Of a DNA stretch of 64,000 bases, positions 36,723-44,609 are shown in pieces. The DNA lies in contig NZ_CABFVH010000003.1 of NCBI RefSeq assembly GCF_902141855.1, positions 186,001 through 250,000 of the forward strand. Direction: 5' to 3'. Origin of the DNA: Methylobacterium dankookense (GTDB lineage Bacteria > Pseudomonadota > Alphaproteobacteria > Rhizobiales > Beijerinckiaceae). A model generated the notes under the pieces. That model did not search any database and was not told the origin of the DNA. It saw only the letters and a program-made list of their open reading frames with translations. Position 1 is the first letter of the stretch; every line of letters starts with the position of its first letter. The position numbers were made by a program, and so were the translations under genes.

Positions 36723-37067
36723 CGCGGTCTCCTCTGAACGGTCTCTTGACGGTCTCTTGCGGACCGGGCAGCCCGGAAGCCTATCGTAGCCGCCCGCCTC
36801 GAAGGGAGCGGATATCGCGTCGTCCGGCCCTGAGCAATCGACCTAAGCGCAGGATTCGACAGATCTTTTCCCAAATCTGTCAGAAGCTCGGCCGGCGGGG
36901 AACGACTCTATCATTGTAAGTGCTGGATCTGGAATTTTCTTCTCCGCGCACGTATTCGCCGGTTCCGTAATCCCCCGCCATCCATCCCCGGCCGTCCGGC
37001 CACGCTTGAAGCCGCCGCGGGCCGCCGGGAGGATGGGGGCCGCAGACCCGTCCCGCCAGGAGGACCC

Positions 37068-37961
37068 GTGCCGATCCGCGAACTCCGCACCTTCCTGGCG
37101 GTCGCCGAGGGCGGCTCCTTCGCCGCCGCAGCGCGGAAGGTCGGGCGCACGCAATCGGCGGTCACCGTGCAGATGCAGGCGCTGGAGGAGGAGTTCGGCG
37201 CCGTGCTGTTCGACCGCTCGCGCCGCCCGCCCGGCCTCTCGGCCGCGGGCCGCGCCTTCCTGCCCCACGCCGTCGATGCAGTGGCGGCCTATGACCGGCT
37301 CTACCGGGTGATCTCGGACACGCTGGTCGAGGGGCATCTGCGCCTGGGCGTGGTGCCGAGCGTCATCACCGGCATCATGCCGCGGGCACTGGCGGCCCTG
37401 CGCGAGCGCTACCCGGCGCTGCATGTGGAACTCGCCATGGGCCTGTCGAAGGAGCTCGTCGGCCGCGTCCAGGCGCACACCCTCGACGCGGCCGTGGTCA
37501 GCGATTTCCGCCTCGGCGCGGCGGACCTGCGCTGGTCGCCCGTGATGCAGGAACCCCTCGTCCTGATCGCGCCGCCGGACGCGCCGGCCCGCAAGGCCGA
37601 GGAGTTGCTCGCGAGCTATCCGTTCATCCGCTACTCGCGCCAGGCCTGGGTCGGCGAGCTGATCGACGACTTCCTCCGGCGGCGCGACCTCGCGGTGCGC
37701 GAGACCATGATGCTCGACACCCTGGAGGCGATCCGCGCCATGGTCCATCACGGCCTCGGCGTCTCGGTGGTGCCGCAGCGGGCGGGCGACGCCGCGGGCG
37801 ATCTCGCCGTGCGCACCCTGCGCTTCTCGGGCGCCGCCCCGAAGCGGGTCGTCGGCATCGTGCAGATGGAGGAGCACGGCAAGGCGGCGCTCGTCGACGT
37901 GCTGCTCGACGTGCTGCGCCAGGAGGCCGGCGGGACCACCCGGGGGCCGCGGCCTTCTTGA
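37068..37961 (+). CDS. LysR-family transcriptional regulator
   Basis: The 297-residue protein starts at GTG 37068 with a winged helix-turn-helix: PIRELRTFLAVAEGGSFAAA, then VGRTQSAVTVQMQALEEEFG. The effector-binding domain follows with GHLRLGVVPSVITGIMPRAL. It lies on the same strand as, and 88 bp upstream of, the SDH/fumarase-like operon, so it likely controls that operon in response to a dicarboxylate or related inducer. LysR regulators usually diverge from their targets; here the target is downstream. 345 bp of gene-free DNA separate it from cysK. Confidence 0.9.
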   Translation: MPIRELRTFLAVAEGGSFAAAARKVGRTQSAVTVQMQALEEEFGAVLFDRSRRPPGLSAAGRAFLPHAVDAVAAYDRLYRVISDTLVEGHLRLGVVPSVITGIMPRALAALRERYPALHVELAMGLSKELVGRVQAHTLDAAVVSDFRLGAADLRWSPVMQEPLVLIAPPDAPARKAEELLASYPFIRYSRQAWVGELIDDFLRRRDLAVRETMMLDTLEAIRAMVHHGLGVSVVPQRAGDAAGDLAVRTLRFSGAAPKRVVGIVQMEEHGKAALVDVLLDVLRQEAGGTTRGPRPS

Positions 37962-37968
37962 GAAAAAC

Positions 37969-37993
37969 CGAATCTATGCTTGAACCCTATTCG
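37969..37993 (+). promoter_or_regulatory. Possible LysR operator before the SDH/fumarase-like operon
   Basis: CGAAT and ATTCG flank a 15-base AT-rich centre, an interrupted palindrome in the 88-bp gap between the LysR gene and the first operon gene. The size and partial symmetry are as expected of a LysR site, but the match is short and could be chance. Confidence 0.3.
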
Positions 37994-38049
37994 ATTGTGA
38001 TGAACCTCCGCCGGATTTAGAACCGCTCCCAAGAGGAGTGGAGGGAGCG

Positions 38050-38784
38050 ATGACCGAGGCCGCTGCCGGCGATCTGTCCGTCTCGATCTGGCGGGGCGGC
38101 GAGGACGGGAGCTTCACGACCTACCGGGTCCCCGCCCGTGCGAGCCAGACCGTGCTCGACGTGGTCACCCACGTGCAGCGCCACATCGATCCGACCCTGT
38201 CCTATCGCTTCGCCTGCCGCGTCGGCATGTGCGGCTCCTGTGCCATGACGGTGAACGGGCGCCCGCGCTGGACCTGCCGCACCCATGTGTCGAAGGTCGC
38301 GGAGGGCGGAAAACTGGAGATCGCGCCGCTGGCGAACCTCCCCGTCATCAAGGACCTCGCCGCCGACATGAGCCCCTTCTTCGAGAAGTGGCAGGCGGCG
38401 GGCGGCGCCTTCGCGCCGACGCTCACCCGCGCCGATCCGGTCGAGCCGATCCGGCCGAGCGAGCCGGACCGCGTCGTCGCGGATGCGGGCATCGAATGCA
38501 TCAATTGCGGCGTCTGCTACGCCGGTTGCGACACGGTGCGCTGGAACGCCGATTATGTCGGTCCGGCCGCGCTGAACCGGGCCTGGACCCTGATGAACGA
38601 CCGGCGCGACGGTGCGCAGCGCGAGCGCCTCGCGGCGGTGGCGGCCGATGGCGGCTGCCACGCCTGCCACAGCCATCAAACCTGCCAGGATTTCTGCCCG
38701 CAATCCCTGAGCCCCACCGGCGCGATCTCGGGCCTCAAGCGCATGGCCACGCGCGCCTATCTCCGCGGGGAGTTGAAGCCGTGA
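38050..38784 (+). CDS. Succinate dehydrogenase/fumarate reductase-like iron-sulfur subunit
   Basis: ATG 38050 follows GGAGGGAGCG; 244 residues. The N-terminal 2Fe-2S domain has CRVGMCGSCAMTVNG...WTCRT. The C-terminal cluster domain has CINCGVCYAGCDTV and CHACHSHQTCQDFCPQS, the standard SdhB/FrdB arrangement for 4Fe-4S and 3Fe-4S centres. It carries electrons between the flavoprotein and quinone. Its stop overlaps the next gene's GTG. It is the first gene of a six-gene run with a tight layout. Confidence 0.92.
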   Translation: MTEAAAGDLSVSIWRGGEDGSFTTYRVPARASQTVLDVVTHVQRHIDPTLSYRFACRVGMCGSCAMTVNGRPRWTCRTHVSKVAEGGKLEIAPLANLPVIKDLAADMSPFFEKWQAAGGAFAPTLTRADPVEPIRPSEPDRVVADAGIECINCGVCYAGCDTVRWNADYVGPAALNRAWTLMNDRRDGAQRERLAAVAADGGCHACHSHQTCQDFCPQSLSPTGAISGLKRMATRAYLRGELKP

Positions 38785-39110
38785 ACGTGCGCCTCTATCT
38801 CTGGCAGCGCGGCACCGCCGCGCTGATGGCGCCCCTGGTGCTGATCCACGTGGCGGTGGTGTTCTACGCCACCCGACAGGGGCTCAGCGCCGCCGACATC
38901 CTCGGCCGCACCCGCGGCAGCGTGGCCTGGGGCCTGTTCTATACGGCCTTCGTGGCGGCGGCCGCGATCCATGCCGGGATCGGCCTCCGCACCATCCTCG
39001 CCGAATGGACGCCGCTCGGCGCGCGCGGCGCGGCGCTCACGGCCACCGCCTTCGCCCTCCTCCTCGCCGGGCTCGGCGCCCGCGCCGTGATCGCCGTGGT
39101 GATGCCGTGA
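38781..39110 (+). CDS. SDH-like membrane-anchor subunit (first)
   Basis: GTG 38781 overlaps the preceding TGA (GTGA), so it is translationally coupled. The 109 residues form about three hydrophobic segments: LMAPLVLIHVAVVFYATR, GLFYTAFVAAAAIHAGIG, and LTATAFALLLAGLGAR. Two histidines (H24 and H64, by my count) sit in the first two helices and could bind heme. It resembles SdhD/FrdD-type anchors by position and layout rather than by obvious sequence match. Confidence 0.8.
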   Translation: MNVRLYLWQRGTAALMAPLVLIHVAVVFYATRQGLSAADILGRTRGSVAWGLFYTAFVAAAAIHAGIGLRTILAEWTPLGARGAALTATAFALLLAGLGARAVIAVVMP

Positions 39111-39490
39111 GCGCCGCCCCGACCATCGCCGCGCGGCGGAGCGCCCGCGGCCCCCGCGCCTATCGCCGCAACGCCCTCTGGCTCGCCGCGATGGTGCACC
39201 GGGTCTCGGGCCTCGGGCTCGCGATCTTCCTGCCCTTCCACTTCCTGGTGCTGGCCCTGTCGCTGCGCGGCGAGGCGGCCCTCGACGGCTTCCTGCGCTG
39301 GACCGACGCGCCCGCGGTGAAGCTCGCCGAGGGCGGCCTCGTCTTCCTGCTCGTGGTCCACCTCCTCGGGGGCTTGCGCGTGCTGCTCGTCGAGAATCTC
39401 GACTGGCGCGCCAACCAGACCCGGGCGGCCTTGGCGGCGGGCGCGGTCGCGGCGCTGGTCGCCTTCGCCTTCCTCGTCCGGGTGCTGTGA
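39107..39490 (+). CDS. SDH-like cytochrome b/membrane-anchor subunit (second)
   Basis: GTG 39107 again overlaps the upstream TGA. The 127-residue protein has the SdhC-like motif MVHRVSGLGLAIFLPFHF at the first membrane helix, a second helix LVFLLVVHLLGGLRVLL, and a third near the C-terminus. HRVSG is the conserved quinone/heme-side motif of SdhC. With the preceding gene it would anchor the complex and reduce or oxidise quinone. Confidence 0.85.
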   Translation: MSAAPTIAARRSARGPRAYRRNALWLAAMVHRVSGLGLAIFLPFHFLVLALSLRGEAALDGFLRWTDAPAVKLAEGGLVFLLVVHLLGGLRVLLVENLDWRANQTRAALAAGAVAALVAFAFLVRVL

Positions 39491-39496
39491 GGCCTC

Positions 39497-41233
39497 ATGC
39501 AGATCGAGCGGATCCGCACCGACATCCTGATCCTCGGCTCCGGCGGAGCCGGGCTGTTCGCGGCGCTCCACGCCCATGACCGGAACCCCGACCTCTCGGT
39601 GACGATCGCCACCAAGGGGCTTCTCGGCAAATGCGGCTGCACCCGCATGGTCCAGGGCGGCTACAACGTCTCGCTGCATGCGGGCGACTCGGTCGAGCGC
39701 CACTTCATGGACACGATCGAGGGCGGCAAGTGGCTGCCCGACCAGGAGCTGGCCTGGACGCTGGTCTCCACCGCCCCCGAGCGGGTGCGCGAATTGGAGA
39801 ACGAGGTCGGCTGCTTCTTCGACCGCAACCCGGACGGCTCGCTCCACGGCAAGGCCTTCGCCGGCCAGACCTTCGACCGCACGGTGCACAAGGGCGACCT
39901 CACCGGCATCGAGATCATCAACCGGCTGATGGAGCAGGTCTGGAAGCGCCGGGGCGTCGGGAAGCTCGAGGAGCACCGGGCGCTGGCGCTGATCCCGACG
40001 CCTGCCGGCGACGCGCTCTCCGGCGTGCTGATGGCCGACATCCGCACCGGGCGTCTCCGCTTCGTGCAGGCCCGGGCCGTGCTGATGGCGACGGGCGGCG
40101 GGCCGACCATGTACCGCTACCACACGCCGTCGGGCGACAAGAGCATGGACGGGCTCGCCATGGCGCTCCGCGCGGGCCTGCCCTTGCGCGACATGGAGAT
40201 GGTGCAGTTCCACCCGACCGGCCTGCTCGCCGGGCCCGACACCCGCATGACCGGCACCGTGCTGGAGGAGGGCCTGCGCGGCGCGGGCGGCCACCTCCTC
40301 GACGGCGCCATGCGCCGCTTCATGGCCGATTACGATCCGAAGCTCGAACGCGCGACCCGGGACGTGGTCAGCCGCGCGATCTATGCCGAGATGAAGGCCG
40401 GGCGCACCACGCCGAACGGCGGCGTCTACATCCGCATGAGCCATCTCGGTCCCGCGGATGTGGCCAAGAGGTTCAAGGGCATGGTCGACCGCTGCCGCGA
40501 TTGCGGCTTCGACCTCGCCGGCGGCCTCGTCGAGGTGGTGCCGACGGCCCATTACTTCATGGGCGGCGTGGTCTGCCGGCCCGATACCGCGACCGAGCTG
40601 CCCGGCCTGTTCGTGGCGGGCGAGGACGCCTCGGGCATGCACGGGGCGAACCGGCTGGGCGGCAACGGGGTCGCCAACTCCACCGTGTTCGGCGGCATCG
40701 CCGGGGACCGGATGCCGGGCTTCATTGCCGAGAGCGGCAGCTTCCGCGAGCCGGACGAGGGCCTGATGAGCGCCGAGGCCGCGCGCTGCCTGCACCCGTT
40801 CCACGCGAAGCCCGGCGACGTGAACGCCCTGCGCGAGCGGCTGATGGACCTGATGTGGGACGAGGTCGGCGTGGTCCGCGACGCGGCGGGTCTCAGGCGC
40901 GGCCTCGCCGGGCTCGACGCGATCGAGGCCGAGCTTCTGGAGACCGGCATCGCGGACGGCGCGCGCGCCTTCAACCTGACCTGGCACGACTGGCTGAACC
41001 TGCGCTCGCTGGTCGAGACCAGCCGGGTGATCGCGCTCGCCGCCGAGCGCCGCGAGAATTCCCGCGGCGCCCATTACCGCGCGGATTTCCCCGAGCCCGG
41101 GGATCTCGCCACCTCCACCTTCACGGTGGTGCGCCGGGCCGGCGAGAGCCTCGCGATCACCGACGAGCCCGTGCGTTTCACCCGAGTAAAACCCGGTGAA
41201 TCGCTCCTCGAACCGCAGATGGCCGCCGAGTAG
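39497..41233 (+). CDS. Succinate dehydrogenase/fumarate reductase-like flavoprotein subunit, FAD-His apparently replaced by Cys
   Basis: 578 residues. It has the FAD Rossmann start ILILGSGGAGLFAALHA and keeps the dicarboxylate site: QFHPTGLL, the VLEEGLRGAGG acid, RDVVSRAI, AHYFMGGV, and ANRLGGNGVANS, which match the catalytic His/Arg/Glu/Arg of SdhA. By hand alignment with E. coli SdhA, the His that bonds FAD covalently (…SHTVSAQGG…) corresponds to Cys48 in GCTRMVQGG. L-aspartate oxidase-type relatives also lack that His. FAD may therefore be non-covalent or differently attached, which would shift its redox potential and its preferred direction or substrate. Confidence 0.85.
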   Translation: MQIERIRTDILILGSGGAGLFAALHAHDRNPDLSVTIATKGLLGKCGCTRMVQGGYNVSLHAGDSVERHFMDTIEGGKWLPDQELAWTLVSTAPERVRELENEVGCFFDRNPDGSLHGKAFAGQTFDRTVHKGDLTGIEIINRLMEQVWKRRGVGKLEEHRALALIPTPAGDALSGVLMADIRTGRLRFVQARAVLMATGGGPTMYRYHTPSGDKSMDGLAMALRAGLPLRDMEMVQFHPTGLLAGPDTRMTGTVLEEGLRGAGGHLLDGAMRRFMADYDPKLERATRDVVSRAIYAEMKAGRTTPNGGVYIRMSHLGPADVAKRFKGMVDRCRDCGFDLAGGLVEVVPTAHYFMGGVVCRPDTATELPGLFVAGEDASGMHGANRLGGNGVANSTVFGGIAGDRMPGFIAESGSFREPDEGLMSAEAARCLHPFHAKPGDVNALRERLMDLMWDEVGVVRDAAGLRRGLAGLDAIEAELLETGIADGARAFNLTWHDWLNLRSLVETSRVIALAAERRENSRGAHYRADFPEPGDLATSTFTVVRRAGESLAITDEPVRFTRVKPGESLLEPQMAAE

Positions 41234-41244
41234 CGGAACCCGCC

Positions 41245-42204
41245 ATGATCCCCCTCTCGACCATCCAGAGCACCGCCGAATCCCTGATGGCCAAGGCCGC
41301 CATCGAGATCCCGGAGGATTATCTCGGGGGCCTCCGTGCCTGCGCGAATACCGAGACGGGGGACCTGTCCTCCTTCGTGATCCAGGCGATGCTGGAGAAC
41401 TACGAGGCGGCGAAGGAGGATCGCCGGGCCATGTGCGGCGATACCGGCGTGCCGCGCTGGTACGTGAAGTACGGCAACGAGGCCCGTCCCGAGGGCGGCC
41501 CGGTCGCCGTCGAGCGGGCCTTGCGGCAGGCGACCGCGAGCGCCACCCGCTCGGTTCCGCTGCGGCCGAACCGCGTCCACCCCCTCTGGCGCACCGATCA
41601 CGACAACAATGTCGGCATCAACGCGCCCGAGATCGAGTACGCCTTCCACCCCGACGCCGAGTGGATCGACCTGACCACCGTGCACAAGGGCGGGCTGTTC
41701 GGCTCGGATTACCGGATGCTGTTCCCCGGCGACGGGATGCAGGGCATCCGCCGCTTCTTCCTCGACACGCTGGTCGGCTTCGGCAAGCGGGGGCTGGCCT
41801 GCCAGCCGGCCATCGTCGGCATCGGGCTCGGCGGCTCGAAGGATGCCTGCATGGTGCTGGGCAAGCAGGCCTCCTGCCTGCGCACGGTGGGCAGCCGCAA
41901 CCCGGATCCGAAGATCGCCGCGATGGAGGAGGAGTTCCGCGAGCTCGGCAACTCCATCGGCATGGGCGCCATGGGCTTCATGGGCTCGTCCATGGTGGTC
42001 GCCTGCAACATCGAGGTCGGCTACTGCCACACCGGCGGCATGCCCATGAGCGTGCACATGTTCTGCCTGTCCTCGCGCCGGGCCACCGCCCGCATCCACG
42101 GCGACGGGCGGGTCGAGTACCGCACCGATCCCGAATGGTTCACCCCCTATTCGCGGCGCGAGACGGTCGCCTGGGGCGAGCCCGTCTCGGTCGCGGCGGA
42201 GTAG
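41245..42204 (+). CDS. Class I (Fe-S) fumarate hydratase/tartrate dehydratase alpha subunit
   Basis: The 319-residue protein has the class I fumarase alpha layout. MCGDTGVPRWYVKYG is the conserved start of the active-site region. Cys residues that could ligate the 4Fe-4S cluster lie in MCGDTG, LACQPAIVGIG and CNIEVGYCHTGGMP. VGIGLGGSKDACMVLGK is the family glycine motif. It is separated by 11 bp from the flavoprotein gene. By family it hydrates fumarate (or mesaconate) or dehydrates malate/tartrate. The pairing with an SDH-like complex suggests sequential oxidation and hydration of one substrate. Confidence 0.9.
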   Translation: MIPLSTIQSTAESLMAKAAIEIPEDYLGGLRACANTETGDLSSFVIQAMLENYEAAKEDRRAMCGDTGVPRWYVKYGNEARPEGGPVAVERALRQATASATRSVPLRPNRVHPLWRTDHDNNVGINAPEIEYAFHPDAEWIDLTTVHKGGLFGSDYRMLFPGDGMQGIRRFFLDTLVGFGKRGLACQPAIVGIGLGGSKDACMVLGKQASCLRTVGSRNPDPKIAAMEEEFRELGNSIGMGAMGFMGSSMVVACNIEVGYCHTGGMPMSVHMFCLSSRRATARIHGDGRVEYRTDPEWFTPYSRRETVAWGEPVSVAAE

Positions 42205-42208
42205 ACGC

Positions 42209-42877
42209 ATGGCTGCGCTCAAGACCGTCGAGCTGAAGCTGCCGGCCTCCACCGAGGACCTGCGCGCCCTCGAGATCGGCACCGTGGTCTACCTCACCGG
42301 CCGCCTCTTCACGGCGCGCGAGGGCGTCTACAAGCGGGCGATCGAGGACGGGGCCGGCATGCCGGCCGCCAATGTCGATCTCGGCACGGCGAACTTCCAC
42401 TGCTCGCCCGCCGCGACGATCGAGCCGGACGGGCGCTTCAACGTCGGCGCCGTGACGGCGACCGCCTCCTTCCGCTTCGCCAAGTGGCTCGACGGCTGGT
42501 TCAAGCTCTCGGGCTGCAACATCATCATCGGCAAGGGCGGCATGACCTCGGAGATCTACCGGGACGTGTTCGTGCCGAACAACGCCATCTACCTCACCAC
42601 GGTCGGCTACGGCACCGGGGCGCTGCTGGGCCGCGGCATCCGCGACGTGCCGGGCGTGTACTGGCGCCAGGAGCTCGGCCTCGCCCAGGCGGTCTGGGTG
42701 CTCGACGTGGAGCGCTTCGGGCCCTTCATCGTGGAAAGCGACCTCGACGGCGCCTCGCTGTTCGAGCGCGAGAACGCGAAGATCGCCCCCGGCCTCGCCC
42801 GGCTCTACGAGGGCACCAAGCCGGCGACGCTACGCCGCTACGGCGAGACCGACGACAAGGCGGATGAGGTGATCTGA
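42209..42877 (+). CDS. Class I fumarate hydratase/tartrate dehydratase beta subunit
   Basis: The 222-residue protein is the beta subunit: EIGTVVYLTGRLFTAREGVY is the family N-terminal pattern, and SGCNIIIGKGGM is the conserved loop. It starts 4 bp after the alpha gene stop, so the two are certainly co-translated. Together they make the heteromeric enzyme (TtdAB-like) with an oxygen-sensitive cluster. It ends the operon, and a GC-rich inverted-repeat region follows. Confidence 0.9.
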   Translation: MAALKTVELKLPASTEDLRALEIGTVVYLTGRLFTAREGVYKRAIEDGAGMPAANVDLGTANFHCSPAATIEPDGRFNVGAVTATASFRFAKWLDGWFKLSGCNIIIGKGGMTSEIYRDVFVPNNAIYLTTVGYGTGALLGRGIRDVPGVYWRQELGLAQAVWVLDVERFGPFIVESDLDGASLFERENAKIAPGLARLYEGTKPATLRRYGETDDKADEVI

Positions 42878-42942
42878 CGGCCGTTTCCGGAGGTGGTCGT
42901 TCACGGATCGGACTTCCCCTCCCCCCTTGCGGAGGGGGCAGG

Positions 42943-43072
42943 GGTGGGGGTGGTGCAGAAGGCACCGTGACGCTCGATCCTGCACCACCCCCACCTCCGG
43001 CTCCTCCCCATCCAGATCAGGCCTGCCTGATCTGGACAGGCAAGGGCAGATCTCGGGCAAGCCCGAGATCTG
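42943..43072. repeat. Cluster of three perfect inverted repeats after the fumarase-like operon
   Basis: Three hairpins follow one another. The first has 16-bp arms GGTGGGGGTGGTGCAG / CTGCACCACCCCCACC around 21 bases. The second, CCAGATCAGGC/GCCTGATCTGG, has 11-bp arms and a 2-base loop. The third, CAGATCTCGGGC/GCCCGAGATCTG, has 12-bp arms. They lie between the beta-subunit stop and the convergent 55-residue gene. Tightly packed palindromes of this kind are typical dispersed elements of Methylobacterium-like genomes, and could also end the operon's transcript. Confidence 0.6.
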
Positions 43073-43119
43073 TGGGGAGGAGAGGCCCAGTGCCCCAAAG
43101 CGACCAACCGGAATCCACC

Positions 43120-43287
43120 CTACCCCGCGAAGCGCACGGCGAGCAGCATCAGCGTGGCGGTGAGCGGCGCGGCGAAGGCGAGCCAGAGCGCGCCGGTATG
43201 CAGGCTGCGCGGGGCGACGAAGCGGTGGGACCGGTCCGTCTCCGATTGCGGGGGCAAGGCCTGCCCGAGCCCGATCCTGCCAGCCAT
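43120..43287 (-). CDS. 55-residue single-pass membrane peptide
   Basis: ATG 43287 to TAG 43120, with GGAG 8 bases upstream on this strand. The sequence starts MAGRIGLGQALPPQSETDRS and ends in a membrane helix (LWLAFAAPLTATLMLLAVRF). The polar N-terminus and C-terminal helix fit a tail-anchored-type small membrane protein. The function is unknown. It falls below the usual 60-residue cut-off. Confidence 0.5.
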   Translation of the reverse strand: MAGRIGLGQALPPQSETDRSHRFVAPRSLHTGALWLAFAAPLTATLMLLAVRFAG

Positions 43288-43385
43288 GCGCAACTCCGCC
43301 CGCGAACCGGGACGGAATCAGCGCCCCGCCTCCTCAAGGGCGGGTGAACGCCGCGCGGGGACCGCGCGGCATGGTCAACGCGGCC

Positions 43386-43898
43386 TTAAAGGGCGCGGTC
43401 GAAGCGCAGCTCGCCGTTCGGGCTCTTCAGCACGAGCTGCGAGCCCACCATGTCCCACTGCGCGGCGGTGCGGAGCGCCACGAAATAAGCCTGCTCCACC
43501 GCGGCGAGACCCTTGTCGCAGGCCTTCTTGGTCAGCGCGAGCGGGCCGACCGCGAGGTGCTGCTCGCGCAGCGGGAAGGCGGTGGCCGCGAAGGTGTTGC
43601 AGCCGCCGTAGCCGCGGGCGCGGTACTGCTTGTCGATGATGAAGCTCGGCCGATCGGCGCCGCTGAAGGGCTTGCCGTTGAGGCTCACCGCCGTCCAGGT
43701 CGAATCGAGCGGGAAGACCTTCTCGGTCGGCTTCTCGGACGGGATGTACTGGGGCTTCTTCTCTTCCTCGCCGCCCGGCCGGCGGTTGCCGCGGCCAAAG
43801 CCCGAGATGTTGGGGCTCTGCGCCCCGGCCTCGATCACCATGGCCAGATCCGCGGCCAGGACCGCGCAGGCCAGCGCGGCGACATGCATCGCTCTCAT
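43386..43898 (-). CDS. META-domain (HslJ-like) exported protein
   Basis: The 170-residue protein starts with a signal peptide (MRAMHVAALACAVLAADLAM...), then a low-complexity stretch (GNRRPGGEEEKKPQ), then a META domain with STWTAVSLNGKPFSGADRPS, YGGCNTFAATAFP and LTKKACDKGLAAVEQ. The two conserved Cys likely form a disulfide. META/HslJ proteins are small envelope proteins tied to heat shock, novobiocin resistance or motility; the exact role is unknown. Confidence 0.85.
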   Translation of the reverse strand: MRAMHVAALACAVLAADLAMVIEAGAQSPNISGFGRGNRRPGGEEEKKPQYIPSEKPTEKVFPLDSTWTAVSLNGKPFSGADRPSFIIDKQYRARGYGGCNTFAATAFPLREQHLAVGPLALTKKACDKGLAAVEQAYFVALRTAAQWDMVGSQLVLKSPNGELRFDRAL

Positions 43899-44206
43899 CG
43901 TTCACGCCCCTCCCGCATCACAGCGGCACGTGGTTTCGCCTCCGGGGCGCCCACGCGGCGCGCCCGCCTGCACGCCGCGGCATCCTTCGGGTCGGATCCT
44001 CTGCCGGAGCGGTCTCCGGGACGTGCGGGAGCGCCAATGCGATAGGATTCCAGCACAATTATGGTCAAGACGGCGCGCGCCTTGCGACGCGCGATCCCCG
44101 GGGATTTACCGGGGGGCTTTGCTGCCTTCGCTTCCCCGCACGCGAACCGAAGCCCAGCCTCGGCCGTTGTTACCCGGCAGCAACGACGCATCCGGGGAGC
44201 AGGAAC

Positions 44207-44527
44207 GTGGTCGGATCCGACGAGGGCGGTCAGAGCGGTACGGTCGGCCTGCCGATGAGCCCGGCCCAGTCGCGGGCGGCGCGCGGCCTGCTCGGCTGGT
44301 CCGAGGGGGAGCTGGCGCGCAAGGTCGGCCTCGACGAGCGCTTCGTGCGCGATTTCGAGGCGGGCCACGGCGATCCGCCTGCGGGCCGGATCGAGGCCCT
44401 GCGCAGCGCCCTGATGTCGGCGGGCGCCGTCTTCACCGATTCGCCCTTCCCCGGCGTGCGGCTCGAACCGCAGGGCCAGGGCGAGGGCACGCGCCTCGAC
44501 GACCTCACCACCGAGAACGATCGCTGA
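44207..44527 (+). CDS. Xre-family helix-turn-helix regulator
   Basis: GTG 44207 follows GGGGAG. The 106-residue protein has one HTH: SPAQSRAARGLLGWSEGELA, then GLDERFVRDFEAGHG, followed by RIEALRSALMSAGAVF, a standard Xre/Cro fold. The short acidic tail has no known domain. ATG 44255 (MSPAQ...) is an alternative start. It precedes the PIG-L/GT2 pair and may regulate it. The ~308-bp gap before it is divergent from the META gene and holds nothing else recognisable. Confidence 0.8.
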   Translation: MVGSDEGGQSGTVGLPMSPAQSRAARGLLGWSEGELARKVGLDERFVRDFEAGHGDPPAGRIEALRSALMSAGAVFTDSPFPGVRLEPQGQGEGTRLDDLTTENDR

Positions 44528-44609
44528 CTGGAACGATCGCTGACCGGACGGCCCGGACCGGTCCGCAAACCCCTAGCGCAGCGCCCGCCGCTCTGGCAGG
44601 ACTGAGGCC

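Noticed and set aside
38939..41074. A 711-codon frame opposite the SDH-like flavoprotein
   Set aside because: His/Arg/Gly/Asp-rich antisense shadow with no family signature.
43895..44368. A 157-codon minus-strand frame upstream of the META gene
   Set aside because: It spans the divergent promoter region and the antisense of the Xre gene; Arg/Ala-rich with no motif.
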